A stretch of 64,000 nt of DNA, from assembly GCA_028285495.1 (NCBI GenBank), contig JANQPB010000042.1, positions 124,001-188,000 on the forward strand, given 5' to 3'. A program made the position numbers and the translations under genes. Below the pieces are notes generated by a model, which did not search any database, was not told the origin of the DNA, and saw nothing but the letters and a program-made list of their open reading frames with translations. Below are positions 8,800 through 17,264 of this stretch, piece by piece. Each line of letters opens with the position of its first letter. Position 1 is the first letter of the stretch. The stretch is from Acidimicrobiales bacterium (GTDB taxonomy: Bacteria > Actinomycetota > Acidimicrobiia > Acidimicrobiales > SZUA-35).

Positions 8800-9489
8800 A
8801 TGAGCGCAGAGCTGCGAACCAAGGCGCTGGCCCGGGGGGCTCGGCGGTCGTCGCTGCTGTTCTACCGGGTGGCCAGGGCCTTCCTCCGGCGCGTCGTCAA
8901 CCCCTACCTGCGCCTCCGGAGCGAGAACACCGACGTGCTCGACCTGCCCGGCGCCACGGTGCTCGCCCCCGTCCATCGCTCGAATCTCGACAGCGCCCTC
9001 CTCGCCACGCAGAGCTCGCGCCGGATCCGGGCCCTCGGCAAGGAGTCGCTGTTCACCACCCCTGGCGTTGCCTGGGTCTGCGCCGCGCTCGGCGCCATCC
9101 CCGTCAGACGGGGTGAGGCCGACCGCGACGCGCTGAAGGCGGCCAAGTCCCTGCTCGATGCCGGCGAGACGATGATCGTGTTCCCCGAGGGCGGTCGCCA
9201 GCAGGGGAGCGACGTGGCCGAGCTGTTCGACGGGGCGGCCTGGCTGGCCGCCCGGACCGGGGCCAGGGTCATCCCCGTCGGGATCGCGGGGACCGGCGCC
9301 GCCATGCCGGAGGGGGCGAAGTGGATCCATCGCTCCACGGTTGCGATCGTGCCGGGCGACCCGATGGACCCGCCGGTCGGTCCGGAGGGCAAGCGGGCCA
9401 GCCGGGCCGACCTGCAGGCCTTCACCGCGGAGCTGGCCACCCAGCTCCAGAAGGCCCAGGACCGGGCCGAGGCCCTCGCCGCCGAGTAG
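8800..9489 (+). CDS. plsC: 1-acyl-glycerol-3-phosphate acyltransferase (PlsC family)
   Basis: A 229-aa membrane-associated acyltransferase that should transfer an acyl group to lysophosphatidic acid or a related lyso-lipid. The catalytic HX4D box is HRSNLD (about residues 52-57). The substrate-binding FPEGGRQQG box is near residue 130. A short amphipathic N-terminus (SSLLFYRVARAFLRRVV) fits membrane attachment. ATG at 8800 was chosen because it gives the usual family length; the open frame extends upstream through the hairpins without homology. It is one of several lipid genes in the window. Confidence 0.88.
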   Translation: MSAELRTKALARGARRSSLLFYRVARAFLRRVVNPYLRLRSENTDVLDLPGATVLAPVHRSNLDSALLATQSSRRIRALGKESLFTTPGVAWVCAALGAIPVRRGEADRDALKAAKSLLDAGETMIVFPEGGRQQGSDVAELFDGAAWLAARTGARVIPVGIAGTGAAMPEGAKWIHRSTVAIVPGDPMDPPVGPEGKRASRADLQAFTAELATQLQKAQDRAEALAAE

Positions 9490-9558
9490 CGCGGCGGCTC
9501 GACGGGCGGTTCTGGCCCGAGCGCTCAGCGGGCGACGCCATCGGCCGACAGGACCAGC

Positions 9559-10029
9559 ATGCCCGCCGCACCCGATGCCGAGGACGAGAGCGACGACCTC
9601 GTCTTCCAGCTCGGCTACGCCAGTGCGGCCACTCGGCCGTTCGGCGACGACGAGCTGGACGAGCTGCTGACCACGTCCCGGGCCAACAACGCCGAGCGGG
9701 GGGTGTCCGGGCTGCTGCTCTACCACGAGGGCTCGTTCCTGCAGGTCCTCGAGGGCGAGCGAACCGTGGTCGAGGCGCTGTTCGACAAGATCGCCGAGGA
9801 TCCCCGCCACACCGACACGCTGCTCCTGTTCCGCAACGACGGCGTCCTGCGGTGCTTCGACCACTGGACCATGGGCTTCCACCGGCTGCAGAGGAGCGAC
9901 GCCCCACCGGGACTCAACCGGTTCCTCGAGACGGGGGCGACGGGTCTCGCCGCCGACGACGGCGAGAGCATCCGCAACGTGCTGCTCGGGTTCCGCGAGG
10001 GCCGCTGGCGACGGACCGTCGACTCCTGA
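9559..10029 (+). CDS. BLUF-domain blue-light sensor, stand-alone
   Basis: A 156-aa protein that is essentially one BLUF domain, which binds FAD and senses blue light. The photocycle residues are present: Tyr20 (LGYAS), Asn44 (SRANNAERGVSG) and Gln62 (FLQVLEG). DPRHTDTLLLF and the WTMGF segment that carries the mobile Met/Trp strand are also visible. No output domain follows; the remaining 50 residues would be the C-terminal cap helices, so it must signal through a partner. It converges on a short HTH regulator gene 31 bp away, which could be a partner; that is a guess. Confidence 0.9.
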   Translation: MPAAPDAEDESDDLVFQLGYASAATRPFGDDELDELLTTSRANNAERGVSGLLLYHEGSFLQVLEGERTVVEALFDKIAEDPRHTDTLLLFRNDGVLRCFDHWTMGFHRLQRSDAPPGLNRFLETGATGLAADDGESIRNVLLGFREGRWRRTVDS

Positions 10030-10060
10030 CGATCCGTGCGCTCAGCGGTCCCCGAGCGGC

Positions 10061-10594
10061 TCACGGGTCGCCGGCCGGCAACGGTCGGTGGCGGTCGGTC
10101 AGCCGCCGCCCGATCTCACCCATCGCCTCCCGGAGCTCGGCCGGCAGGATGACCTCGACGTCCGGGCCGATCGCCAGCAGCTCGCGCACCGCGGCGTCGT
10201 AGGAGTCGAACCGGAACGAGCCCTCGATCCAGTCGGGGCGATCGGGGAGGGGCTCGGCGACGGACCGCACCCGCCAGCCCTCGGGTCGGCCCTGCAGCAG
10301 CGCCAGTTGGAGCGCCGCCGGCGACAGGCGCACGCGGACCCGGCGCAGGCGGCCCTCGCCGCCCGTGAGGCCGGCCGGCAGGGGGGGTACGTCCTGCTCG
10401 AACGTGTCGAGGAGCTCGAAGCCACCGCTCGGGCCGCGGAGTGCGTAGACCGGGACGCCGGCACCGCTGAGCACCTCGATGTCACGCAGGACCGTCCGCT
10501 CGGACACCTGGAGGCGGCGGGCCAGCTCCCCGGCCGTCACCCGACCCCCGTTCTGCAGGATGAGCAGCAGGTTCAGCAGCCGCCCGGCCCGCAT
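10061..10594 (-). CDS. HTH transcriptional regulator, YafY/WYL-like but lacking the WYL core
   Basis: A 177-aa regulator. Residues 1-60 are a DeoR-type winged helix (LLLILQNGGRVTAGELARRL, then RTVLRDIEVLSGAGVPVYAL). Residues about 80-165 resemble the C-terminal WCX domain of WYL regulators (FDSYDAAVRELLAIGPDVEVILP). The roughly 80-residue WYL ligand domain that normally sits between them is absent; usual length is 300-330 aa. GGAGGTGG lies 8 bp before ATG. It is divergent from the SRPBCC gene with a GTGAGA-T-TCTCAC palindrome between, so autoregulation and control of the neighbour are likely but inferred. Confidence 0.82.
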   Translation of the reverse strand: MRAGRLLNLLLILQNGGRVTAGELARRLQVSERTVLRDIEVLSGAGVPVYALRGPSGGFELLDTFEQDVPPLPAGLTGGEGRLRRVRVRLSPAALQLALLQGRPEGWRVRSVAEPLPDRPDWIEGSFRFDSYDAAVRELLAIGPDVEVILPAELREAMGEIGRRLTDRHRPLPAGDP

Positions 10595-10615
10595 CGTGCG
10601 GCCACCTCCGGGGTC

Positions 10616-10628
10616 GTGAGATTCTCAC
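10616..10628. promoter_or_regulatory. Palindromic candidate operator GTGAGATTCTCAC
   Basis: A perfect 6-bp inverted repeat with one central base, 22 bp from the regulator start and 48 bp from the SRPBCC start. Its position in a divergent regulator/target gap is typical of an autoregulatory operator. Confidence 0.45.
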
Positions 10629-10675
10629 CCATACATGGCAGATGGTGTCATGAATGCCCTGGCAAGGTCGAGGCC

Positions 10676-11116
10676 ATGTTGCGATTCGAGACGAGCAAGC
10701 AGATCGAAGCCCCGCCCTCGACCGTGTGGTCGACGCTGATCCAGACCGATCGGTGGCCAGCCTGGGGCGGCGGCGTCGAGCGGGTCGACGGCCAGCTCGA
10801 CGCCGGCGGCCGGGTCACCCTGCACGTCGTCGGCCAGTCACGGCCGTTCAAGCTGAAGGTCGCCCGCTTCGAGCCGCCGCATCACATCGAGCTCAACAGC
10901 GGCATGCCCCTCGGGCTGTTCACCGGCCGGCGGACCTACGACCTCGAGCCGGTCGAGGGCGGCACCCGTTTCCGCATGGTCGAGACGTTCAGTGGCCCAC
11001 TCGCCCCGTTGATCGGGCGTACCATTCCCGACCTGCAGCCCTCGTTCGACGCCTTCGCCGCCGGCCTCGCCCGGGCGGCCGATGGCTCGATCGATGCCGA
11101 CAACCCGACGGCCTGA
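10676..11116 (+). CDS. SRPBCC (START-like/polyketide cyclase) family protein
   Basis: A 146-aa single SRPBCC domain. The N-terminal FETSKQIEAPPSTVWSTLIQ and the WPAWGGGVERV turn are typical of Polyketide_cyc2 proteins, as are GRVTLHV, FEPPHHIEL and the C-terminal helix (PSFDAFAAGLARAA). The fold makes a deep hydrophobic pocket for lipid or aromatic ligands; the ligand is unknown. ATG at 10676 begins the domain. It is divergent from the short HTH regulator and may be its target. Confidence 0.82.
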   Translation: MLRFETSKQIEAPPSTVWSTLIQTDRWPAWGGGVERVDGQLDAGGRVTLHVVGQSRPFKLKVARFEPPHHIELNSGMPLGLFTGRRTYDLEPVEGGTRFRMVETFSGPLAPLIGRTIPDLQPSFDAFAAGLARAADGSIDADNPTA

Positions 11117-11155
11117 CCCGGGCGACGAACCCGCGACGAACCTGGGAGGAGTGCG

Positions 11156-11575
11156 ATGAACGATCACATCGAAGGAAGCGGCACCGAGGACGACCCCTGG
11201 ATCCTGACGACGCCGCCGGGCAAGTCCGAGTTCGACGCCTGGCGGGACGAGACGCTCGACCCGCCAGCGCTGGTGGTCCGGGTCGGCTCGACCAAGCTCA
11301 GCTATCGGCTCCGATGCCTCGATGACCTGCACGCCATGCTGGTGGAGCGCGGCGACTGGATGGCGCTCGGCAATGCGGACGAGGGCAAGGAGGCCAAGCC
11401 CGACACCGTCGAGGCGTGGGCCCGGTCCGAGGACAACCCGGTCGGTGGCTGGTACGGCCTGCGCAAGGGCTACCGCGGGCGGTTCGGCAACTACGTGCCG
11501 CCCGTGATGGAGCATCTCGGTCTGGCCGAGGTCGAGCACAACGCCCGAAACAACCGCATGCGGGCCATCAGCTGA
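11156..11575 (+). CDS. Conserved hypothetical protein
   Basis: A 139-aa soluble protein starting MNDHIEGSGTEDDPWILTTP, with GGAGGAG 7 bp before ATG. It has no signal peptide or membrane segment. The middle is acidic and rich in Trp, and the C-terminus reads GRFGNYVPPVMEHLGLAEVEHNARNNRMRAI. I recall similar small actinobacterial proteins but cannot name a function. It may be cotranscribed with the SRPBCC gene 39 bp upstream. Confidence 0.72.
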   Translation: MNDHIEGSGTEDDPWILTTPPGKSEFDAWRDETLDPPALVVRVGSTKLSYRLRCLDDLHAMLVERGDWMALGNADEGKEAKPDTVEAWARSEDNPVGGWYGLRKGYRGRFGNYVPPVMEHLGLAEVEHNARNNRMRAIS

Positions 11576-11647
11576 GCCGACCGGCCGGTCGCCGGCCGCC
11601 GGCGTCGGCTGCGATCCGTCGACTGCGAGCCGCCCGGCCCCCTCGGG

Positions 11648-11653
11648 TAGTCT
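11648..11653 (+). promoter_or_regulatory. -10 box TAGTCT for acyl-CoA synthetase operon
   Basis: TAGTCT lies 57 bp before the ATG at 11710. It is one of few AT-containing hexamers in a very G+C-rich gap. Confidence 0.35.
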
Positions 11654-11709
11654 GAGCCCGCGGGGCACCGGGCCCGGCCCACCGACACGGGGAACGGAAC
11701 GGGGGACAC

Positions 11710-13374
11710 ATGACGCAGACGGAATCGGCATCGTCCGAGCTGTCGCACACGGTCGGGGCGACGGAACCGGCGCTGCTCGAGCAGACGATCGGCGAGAACC
11801 TGGCCGCAACCGTTGCCGCCAACCCCGACCGGGAGGCCCTGGTCGTCGCCCACCAGGACATCCGCTTGACCTACGCCGAGCTGGCCGACCGGGTCGACGA
11901 GTTGGCCAGGGCCCTGCTGGCCGCCGGCTTCACCACCGGCGACCGGGTCGGGATCTGGGCCCCCAACTGCGCCGAGTGGGTGCTCGTCCAGTACGCCACG
12001 GCCAGGCTCGGGATCATCCTGGTCAACATCAACCCCGCCTACCGCACCCACGAGGTCCAGTACGCCCTCCAGCAGTCGGGCTGCCGTGGCCTGGTCGCCG
12101 CCGAGACCTTCAAGACCAGCAACTACCGGGCCATGGTCGACGAGGTCCGCAGCGACCTGCCCGACCTCGAGCAGGTCTACTTCCTCGGCACCGACTCGTG
12201 GTCGGAGCTGATGGCCAAGGCCGGCGACGCCACCTCCGAGCAGGTAGCCGCCATCGAGGCGACGCTCGACCGCAACGACCCGATCAACATCCAGTACACG
12301 TCCGGCACCACCGGCTACCCGAAGGGCGCCACGCTCAGCCACCGCAACATCCTCAACAACGCCTTCTTCGTCGGCGAGGGCTGTGGCTACACCGCCGAGG
12401 ACCGGGTGTGCGTGCCGGTGCCGTTCTACCACTGCTTCGGAATGGTCATGGGCAACCTCGGCTGCACCACCCACGGGGCCACGATCGTCGTCCCCGCCGA
12501 CGCCTTCGACCCCGAGGCCACCCTCCGGGTCACCGCCGAGGAGCGCTGCACGAGCCTGTACGGCGTGCCGACGATGTTCATCGCCATGCTCGCCCACCCC
12601 GAGTTCGAGTCGTTCGACCTGGAGGCGCTGCGGACCGGCATCATGGCCGGCTCGCCGTGCCCGATCGAGGTCATGAAGCAATGCATCGAGCGGATGAACA
12701 TGGACGAGGTCACGATCTGCTACGGCATGACCGAGACCTCGCCGGTGTCGACCCAGACCGCACTCGACGACCCGATCGACAAGCGGGTGGCCACCGTCGG
12801 TCGGGTCCACCCCCACGTCGAGATCAAGATCGTCGACCCCGAGACCGGCGAGCTCGTGCCCCGGGGGGCCACCGGCGAGTTCTGCACCCGGGGCTACTCG
12901 GTGATGGTCGGCTACTGGAACGACCAGGAGCGAACGGCGGAGGCGATCGACGATGAGGGCTGGATGCACACCGGCGACCTGGCGGTGATGGACACCGAGG
13001 GGTACGCCAACATCGTCGGCCGCATCAAGGACATGATCATCCGGGGAGGCGAGAACGTGTACCCCCGGGAGATCGAGGAGTTCCTGTACGGCCATCCGTC
13101 GATCAAGGACGTGCAGGTCATCGGGGTCCCCGACGCCAAGTACGGCGAGGAGGTCATGGCCTGGGTCCAGACCGAGGAGGGGGTGACGCTCACCGAGGAG
13201 GAGGTCCGCGACTACTGCCGAGGCAAGATCGCCCACTACAAGATCCCCCGCTATGTGGCCGTGACCGACGAGTTCCCGATGACCGTCACCGGCAAGATCC
13301 AGAAGTTCAAGCTCCGCGACCAGGCCATCGACCAACTCGACCTCGGCGACGCAGCCGGAATCGAGACGGCATGA
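11710..13374 (+). CDS. AMP-dependent acyl-CoA synthetase (FadD-like)
   Basis: A 554-aa ANL-superfamily ligase that activates a carboxylic acid to acyl-AMP and then acyl-CoA. Motifs: YTSGTTGYPKGATL from residue 196 (P-loop), the CYGMTETSPVS A5 region, GWMHTGDLA (A7), GRIKDMIIRGGENVYPREIE (A8 hinge) and GKIQKFKLR with the late catalytic lysine. This is the usual medium/long-chain FadD arrangement. The stop overlaps the DsbA-like gene by 4 bp (ATGA). It probably feeds the acyl-CoA dehydrogenases and carboxylase elsewhere in the window. Confidence 0.92.
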   Translation: MTQTESASSELSHTVGATEPALLEQTIGENLAATVAANPDREALVVAHQDIRLTYAELADRVDELARALLAAGFTTGDRVGIWAPNCAEWVLVQYATARLGIILVNINPAYRTHEVQYALQQSGCRGLVAAETFKTSNYRAMVDEVRSDLPDLEQVYFLGTDSWSELMAKAGDATSEQVAAIEATLDRNDPINIQYTSGTTGYPKGATLSHRNILNNAFFVGEGCGYTAEDRVCVPVPFYHCFGMVMGNLGCTTHGATIVVPADAFDPEATLRVTAEERCTSLYGVPTMFIAMLAHPEFESFDLEALRTGIMAGSPCPIEVMKQCIERMNMDEVTICYGMTETSPVSTQTALDDPIDKRVATVGRVHPHVEIKIVDPETGELVPRGATGEFCTRGYSVMVGYWNDQERTAEAIDDEGWMHTGDLAVMDTEGYANIVGRIKDMIIRGGENVYPREIEEFLYGHPSIKDVQVIGVPDAKYGEEVMAWVQTEEGVTLTEEEVRDYCRGKIAHYKIPRYVAVTDEFPMTVTGKIQKFKLRDQAIDQLDLGDAAGIETA

Positions 13375-14063
13375 GCGCCCAGAACACCGAGCAGACGCCG
13401 GACGGGGCCGAGCCGCTCCGGGTCGAGATCTGGTCCGACGTCGTCTGCCCGTGGTGCTACATCGGCAAGCGGCGGTTCGAGACCGCGCTCGACCGGTTCA
13501 CGGCCAAGACCGGCACCGAGGTCGAGATCGTCTACCGGCCGTTCATGCTCGACCCGACGGCGCCGGCCGATCCCCAGCCGGTCCCCGAGGTCTATGCCCG
13601 TAAGTTCGGTGCGGCCGCCGACCAGATCCTCGAGCGGGTCACGTCCGAGGCGGCGGGGGAGGGCATCGAGTTCCGCATGGACATCGCCAAGCGGGCCAAC
13701 ACCCTCTCGGCCCACCGGTTGCTGGTCCTGGCCGAGCGGGAGGGGGTGCAGGGGCCGCTGAAGGAGCGGTTGATGCAGGCCTACTTCACCGAGGGGACCG
13801 ACATCAACGACCCCGAGATCCTGGTCGAGCTTGCCGGCGAGGTCGGCCTCGACGGCGAGACCGTTCGGGCCTGGCTGTCGGGTGACGGCGGTCGGGCCGA
13901 GGTGGCCGACAGCCTGGAGTTCGCCGCCGCCAACGGTCTCGGCAGCGTCCCGACCTACGTCTTCGATCGTCGGCTCGCCGTTCCGGGCGCCCAGGACCCG
14001 GACACGTTCCTGATGGTGATGGAGCGGGTGTCGTCGACCGACGGCCCCGTGCAGTTCGACTGA
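13371..14063 (+). CDS. DsbA-family oxidoreductase (FrnE-like)
   Basis: A 230-aa cytoplasmic DsbA/2-hydroxychromene-isomerase-like thioredoxin-fold protein. The redox motif is C26-P-W-C29 (WSDVVCPWCYIGKRRFE). FRMDIAKRANTLSAHRL and GSVPTYVF, with the cis-proline before the redox site, match FrnE proteins. It has no signal peptide. It is translationally coupled to the acyl-CoA synthetase (ATGA overlap), although a functional link is not obvious. The family is tied to disulfide exchange and oxidative stress in other bacteria. Confidence 0.9.
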   Translation: MSAQNTEQTPDGAEPLRVEIWSDVVCPWCYIGKRRFETALDRFTAKTGTEVEIVYRPFMLDPTAPADPQPVPEVYARKFGAAADQILERVTSEAAGEGIEFRMDIAKRANTLSAHRLLVLAEREGVQGPLKERLMQAYFTEGTDINDPEILVELAGEVGLDGETVRAWLSGDGGRAEVADSLEFAAANGLGSVPTYVFDRRLAVPGAQDPDTFLMVMERVSSTDGPVQFD

Positions 14064-14154
14064 CGGGCCGTCCCGGCCATATCGCCACAAGCAGCGCGTC
14101 GTTTGTCGTTGATTGAATGCGATGTGTTGCCCCGGCGGCGGCGTCATTTGGCTC

Positions 14155-14160
14155 TAAACT
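14155..14160 (+). promoter_or_regulatory. -10 box TAAACT, leaderless start at 14169
   Basis: TAAACT ends 8 nt before GTG at 14169 inside a relatively A+T-rich stretch (14090-14165). It is probably the promoter of the glycosyltransferase cluster. Confidence 0.55.
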
Positions 14161-14168
14161 GCGTCGTC

Positions 14169-14501
14169 GTGCCCTCCCATGTGACATCACCGCCGGCCGG
14201 GTCGGCTCCGGTCCCGACCGAGCTCGATCGCCTGCAGCGCCGGGTCGACGAGCTGGCCCAGGAGGTCCTCCAGGCCCGCGATGCCGCCATCGGCGCCGAG
14301 GCCGAGCTCGGGGTGGCCCTGGCCCGGGTCGGCGAGCTGGAGCACCAGGTCCACGTGCGCGACGTCGAGATCGCCGAGCTGCGGGCCGGGCTCGGCGGTC
14401 GTGGTACCGGTGAGGTCTCGGCTGCGCTGGCGGCCGGCCTCGCCACCGGCGACCGCCTGGCCCGCGGGTTGGTCCGCCGGGCCCGCGGCACCCGCCCCTG
14501 A
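14169..14501 (+). CDS. Coiled-coil protein at head of glycosyltransferase cluster
   Basis: A 110-aa protein whose residues about 18-80 show heptad-like spacing (ELDRLQRRVDELAQEVLQAR and onward), predicting one long coiled coil. The tail is small and basic. GTG at 14169 is preferred because a -10 box lies 8 nt upstream; an earlier in-frame ATG at 14103 would sit upstream of that promoter. It lies 8 bp before the glycosyltransferase gene, so it may scaffold or measure chain length in that pathway. That is a guess, and no family is recognised. Confidence 0.6.
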   Translation: MPSHVTSPPAGSAPVPTELDRLQRRVDELAQEVLQARDAAIGAEAELGVALARVGELEHQVHVRDVEIAELRAGLGGRGTGEVSAALAAGLATGDRLARGLVRRARGTRP

Positions 14502-14509
14502 CCTCCGCC

Positions 14510-16231
14510 GTGGGTTCCCACCGCTGGGCCGACGACGGGCCCATCTTCTCGATCCTGGTACCGGTCTGGCGCCCCGACCCGGAGCACCTCGAGGCCTGCA
14601 TCGCCTCCGTCCTGGCCCAGACGACCGGGGAGTGGGAGCTGTGCCTCGGCGTCGACGGCCCCCAGCCGGCGGAGACCGACGAGGTCCTGGCCCGGATCGT
14701 GCCGACCGACGACGACCGGGTCCGGCTCCACCGCCGACCGGCCAACGGGGGCATCGCCGCCGCCACCGACGACGCCCTGGCGATGGCGACGGGGCGCTTC
14801 GTCGCCCTGCTCGACAACGACGACACCCTCGCCCCCGACGCCCTCGGCACGGTGGCCTGGGAGCTGGCCGCCTATGACGACGTCGATCTGGTCTTCAGCG
14901 ACGAGGACCACCTCGACGCCACCTCGGCCGAGCGCATCAACCCGTTCTTCAAGCCGGGCTTCTCGATCGAGCGGCTCCGCCAGCAGATGTACCTCGGGCA
15001 CCTCCTCGTGATCCGGCGCTCGCTGGCCCTGGCCGTCGGTGGGTTCCGGCCCGGTTACGACGGCTCGCAGGACCACGACCTGGCCCTCCGGGTGGCCGAG
15101 CGGGCCAGGCGGGTGCTGCACGTGCCGAAGCTGCTCTACCACTGGCGGGAGTCGTCGACGTCGACCGCCCTCGACCCGTCGGCCAAGGACTGGGCCTACG
15201 AGGCCGGCGTCCGGGCCGTCGCCTCCCACCTCGAGCGAACCGGGTTCCCGGCCACCGCCTCCCGCAACCCGGACTGGCCCGGCATCATCGACCTCACCCC
15301 GGCCCTGACCGACCACCCGACGGTGTCGGTGATCATCCCGACCGGTGGCACCCGCCGCTCGATCGCGGGGATCGACACCCTGCTGGCCGAGCAGGCGGTC
15401 GCCACCCTGGCCGCCAACACCGACTACCCGCCCGATCGGCTCGAGGTCGTCGCCGTGCTCGACGCCAACGCCGAGGCCGACCTCGGCCCGACCCTCGACC
15501 TGGCCGCCGGCCCCGTCGGCTTCCTCGCCGTGCGCGACCATCGACCGTTCAACTTCGCCATGGCCTGCAACCTCGGTGCCGTCCGCGCCCGTGGCGAGGT
15601 GCTCGTCTTCCTCAACGACGACACCGAGATCACCCAACCCGAGTGGCTGGAGCGGTTGGTCATGTACGCCACCCGGCCCGACATCGGGGCCGTCGGGGCC
15701 AAGCTGGTCTACGGCGACGGGCGCATCCAGCACGCCGGCACGTGGTCACGCCACGGCAACCCCCACCACCGCTACGTCGGCTACCGCCGGGACCACCCCG
15801 GCTACCTGGCGTCGCTGGCCACGGCCCAGAACTGCCTGGCGGTGACTGCGGCCTGCCTGGCCGTCGAGCGCACGAAGTTCGACGAGGTCGGTGGGTTCGC
15901 CACCCGGTTCCCGCTGGCCTACAACGACGTCGACCTCTGCCTGAAGCTGGCCAGGAGCGGCTACCGGACCGCCGTCGACTGCGCCACCGAGGTCGTGCAC
16001 CACGAGTCGTCGTCGCGGGATCCGACGGTGGCCGACTGGGAGTTCGACGCCCTCCGCCGCCGCTGGGGGCCGGTGCTCGACAACGACCCCTACGACAACC
16101 CGAACCACACGGCGCACGGCGTCGAGGAGTATCCGCCGACATCGGTCGAGGTCGTCGACCTGCGCCGCCGCCGGGGCGACGACTACCGGGCCAGGGCGTG
16201 GCCGGCGGCGCACGGCCACCTTCGCGCCTGA
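14510..16231 (+). CDS. Tandem-domain family 2 glycosyltransferase
   Basis: A 573-aa protein with two GT-A domains. Domain 1 (about 12-260) starts FSILVPVWRPDPEHLEACI and has LLDNDDTL as its nucleotide-sugar metal site and FSDEDHL nearby. Domain 2 (about 275-520) starts VSVIIPTGGTRRS and has FLNDDTEI, then FDEVGGF and NDVDLCLKLARSGYRT. Such two-domain GT2 enzymes build alternating or multi-sugar surface polysaccharides. GTG at 14510 follows the coiled-coil gene by 8 bp, and the stop overlaps the sulfotransferase start (TGATG). The sugar donors cannot be told. Confidence 0.88.
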   Translation: MGSHRWADDGPIFSILVPVWRPDPEHLEACIASVLAQTTGEWELCLGVDGPQPAETDEVLARIVPTDDDRVRLHRRPANGGIAAATDDALAMATGRFVALLDNDDTLAPDALGTVAWELAAYDDVDLVFSDEDHLDATSAERINPFFKPGFSIERLRQQMYLGHLLVIRRSLALAVGGFRPGYDGSQDHDLALRVAERARRVLHVPKLLYHWRESSTSTALDPSAKDWAYEAGVRAVASHLERTGFPATASRNPDWPGIIDLTPALTDHPTVSVIIPTGGTRRSIAGIDTLLAEQAVATLAANTDYPPDRLEVVAVLDANAEADLGPTLDLAAGPVGFLAVRDHRPFNFAMACNLGAVRARGEVLVFLNDDTEITQPEWLERLVMYATRPDIGAVGAKLVYGDGRIQHAGTWSRHGNPHHRYVGYRRDHPGYLASLATAQNCLAVTAACLAVERTKFDEVGGFATRFPLAYNDVDLCLKLARSGYRTAVDCATEVVHHESSSRDPTVADWEFDALRRRWGPVLDNDPYDNPNHTAHGVEEYPPTSVEVVDLRRRRGDDYRARAWPAAHGHLRA

Positions 16232-17103
16232 TGCGGGTCCTGATCGTCGGCCTGCCGAAGTCGGGGACGACCATCCTCACCTACCGGGTGGCGGCCGCTC
16301 TGGACGGCGCCGTCGTCGAGTTCGAGCCGCCGGACGGGCCCGACCCCGAGCTCGCAGCCGGCGCCGATCACGTGGTGACCAAGAAGCTCGTCGGCACGCA
16401 GACGTCCGACCTGGCCGACTTCGCCGACTACGACCGGCGGATCTGGATCTGTCGCGACCCCCGGGACTTCCTGGTGAGCCAGACCCTCTACCGCTGGCAC
16501 CGCGAGTCTGCACCGGACCCGGTCGACCAGTTGTGGTTCGACCGGGTGATCGACCGGCTCCTGGCCAAGGAAGCCGATCCACCGTCGGTGCCGTTCGCCG
16601 ATCTCGAGCCGGCCGACTATGCCGCCACGTATGACGCCGCGGCCAGGCTGTGGGCCCGCGAGCGGGATGCCGGCTGGCACCTCTACCGCTACGAGGACAT
16701 GGTCGCCGGTCGCTACGACGACCTCGAGGCCTACCTCGGCTTCGCCGTCGACCCCGAGGCCAGGGTGGCCGACGGGTTGGAGCGGGTCGTCCGCCACAAG
16801 GTCGCCGGCGACTGGCGGCACTGGTTCACCGAGGCCGACGTCGAGCACTACCGCCGGGCCGGGCTCGAGCAGTACATGGCCACGTTCGGCTACGACCTCG
16901 ACGACTGGGCGCTGGCTCCCGAGCCGGTCATCGATCCCGCTCACGGCTCGGGTTACATGACCGCCCTGTTCAACGACCATCGCCTGCCGGGGGACTCACC
17001 GACGGGCACCAACGGCGCCGATGGTCGGGACGGGGCGCCGTCGCCGGTGGCCAAGCGGCTCCTCGGTCGTCTCCGGGGGGCGGGCGCCGGGCGCTCCGGC
17101 TGA
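16231..17103 (+). CDS. PAPS-dependent sulfotransferase family protein
   Basis: A 290-aa sulfotransferase-fold protein. The 5'-phosphosulfate loop GLPKSGTT is at residues 7-14. The 3'-phosphate motif is in WICRDPRDFLVSQTLYRWH. Later YRYEDMVAGRYDDLEAYLGF matches the family C-terminus. Its ATG overlaps the glycosyltransferase stop by one base, so it should act on the glycan that enzyme makes, adding sulfate to a surface polysaccharide or glycolipid. The last 45 residues are polar and low-complexity. Confidence 0.85.
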   Translation: MRVLIVGLPKSGTTILTYRVAAALDGAVVEFEPPDGPDPELAAGADHVVTKKLVGTQTSDLADFADYDRRIWICRDPRDFLVSQTLYRWHRESAPDPVDQLWFDRVIDRLLAKEADPPSVPFADLEPADYAATYDAAARLWARERDAGWHLYRYEDMVAGRYDDLEAYLGFAVDPEARVADGLERVVRHKVAGDWRHWFTEADVEHYRRAGLEQYMATFGYDLDDWALAPEPVIDPAHGSGYMTALFNDHRLPGDSPTGTNGADGRDGAPSPVAKRLLGRLRGAGAGRSG

Positions 17104-17264
17104 CCTCGTCCGACCGGTTCTGCCGGCCCGGTTCACCTCGATTCCGATGGGCCTGTCACACTCGTAGCCGTCCACCGGTCACCCGCCCGGCCGTGGTTCC
17201 CGGCTCGATGGCCGGAACGCGGCCCGTCGAGGCGGCCAGAGCCGAGCACACTGAAGGTAGGACC

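Noticed and set aside
14103..14168. Upstream extension of the coiled-coil protein from ATG 14103
   Set aside because: It lies upstream of the likely promoter box at 14155-14160 and adds residues unlike a coiled coil.
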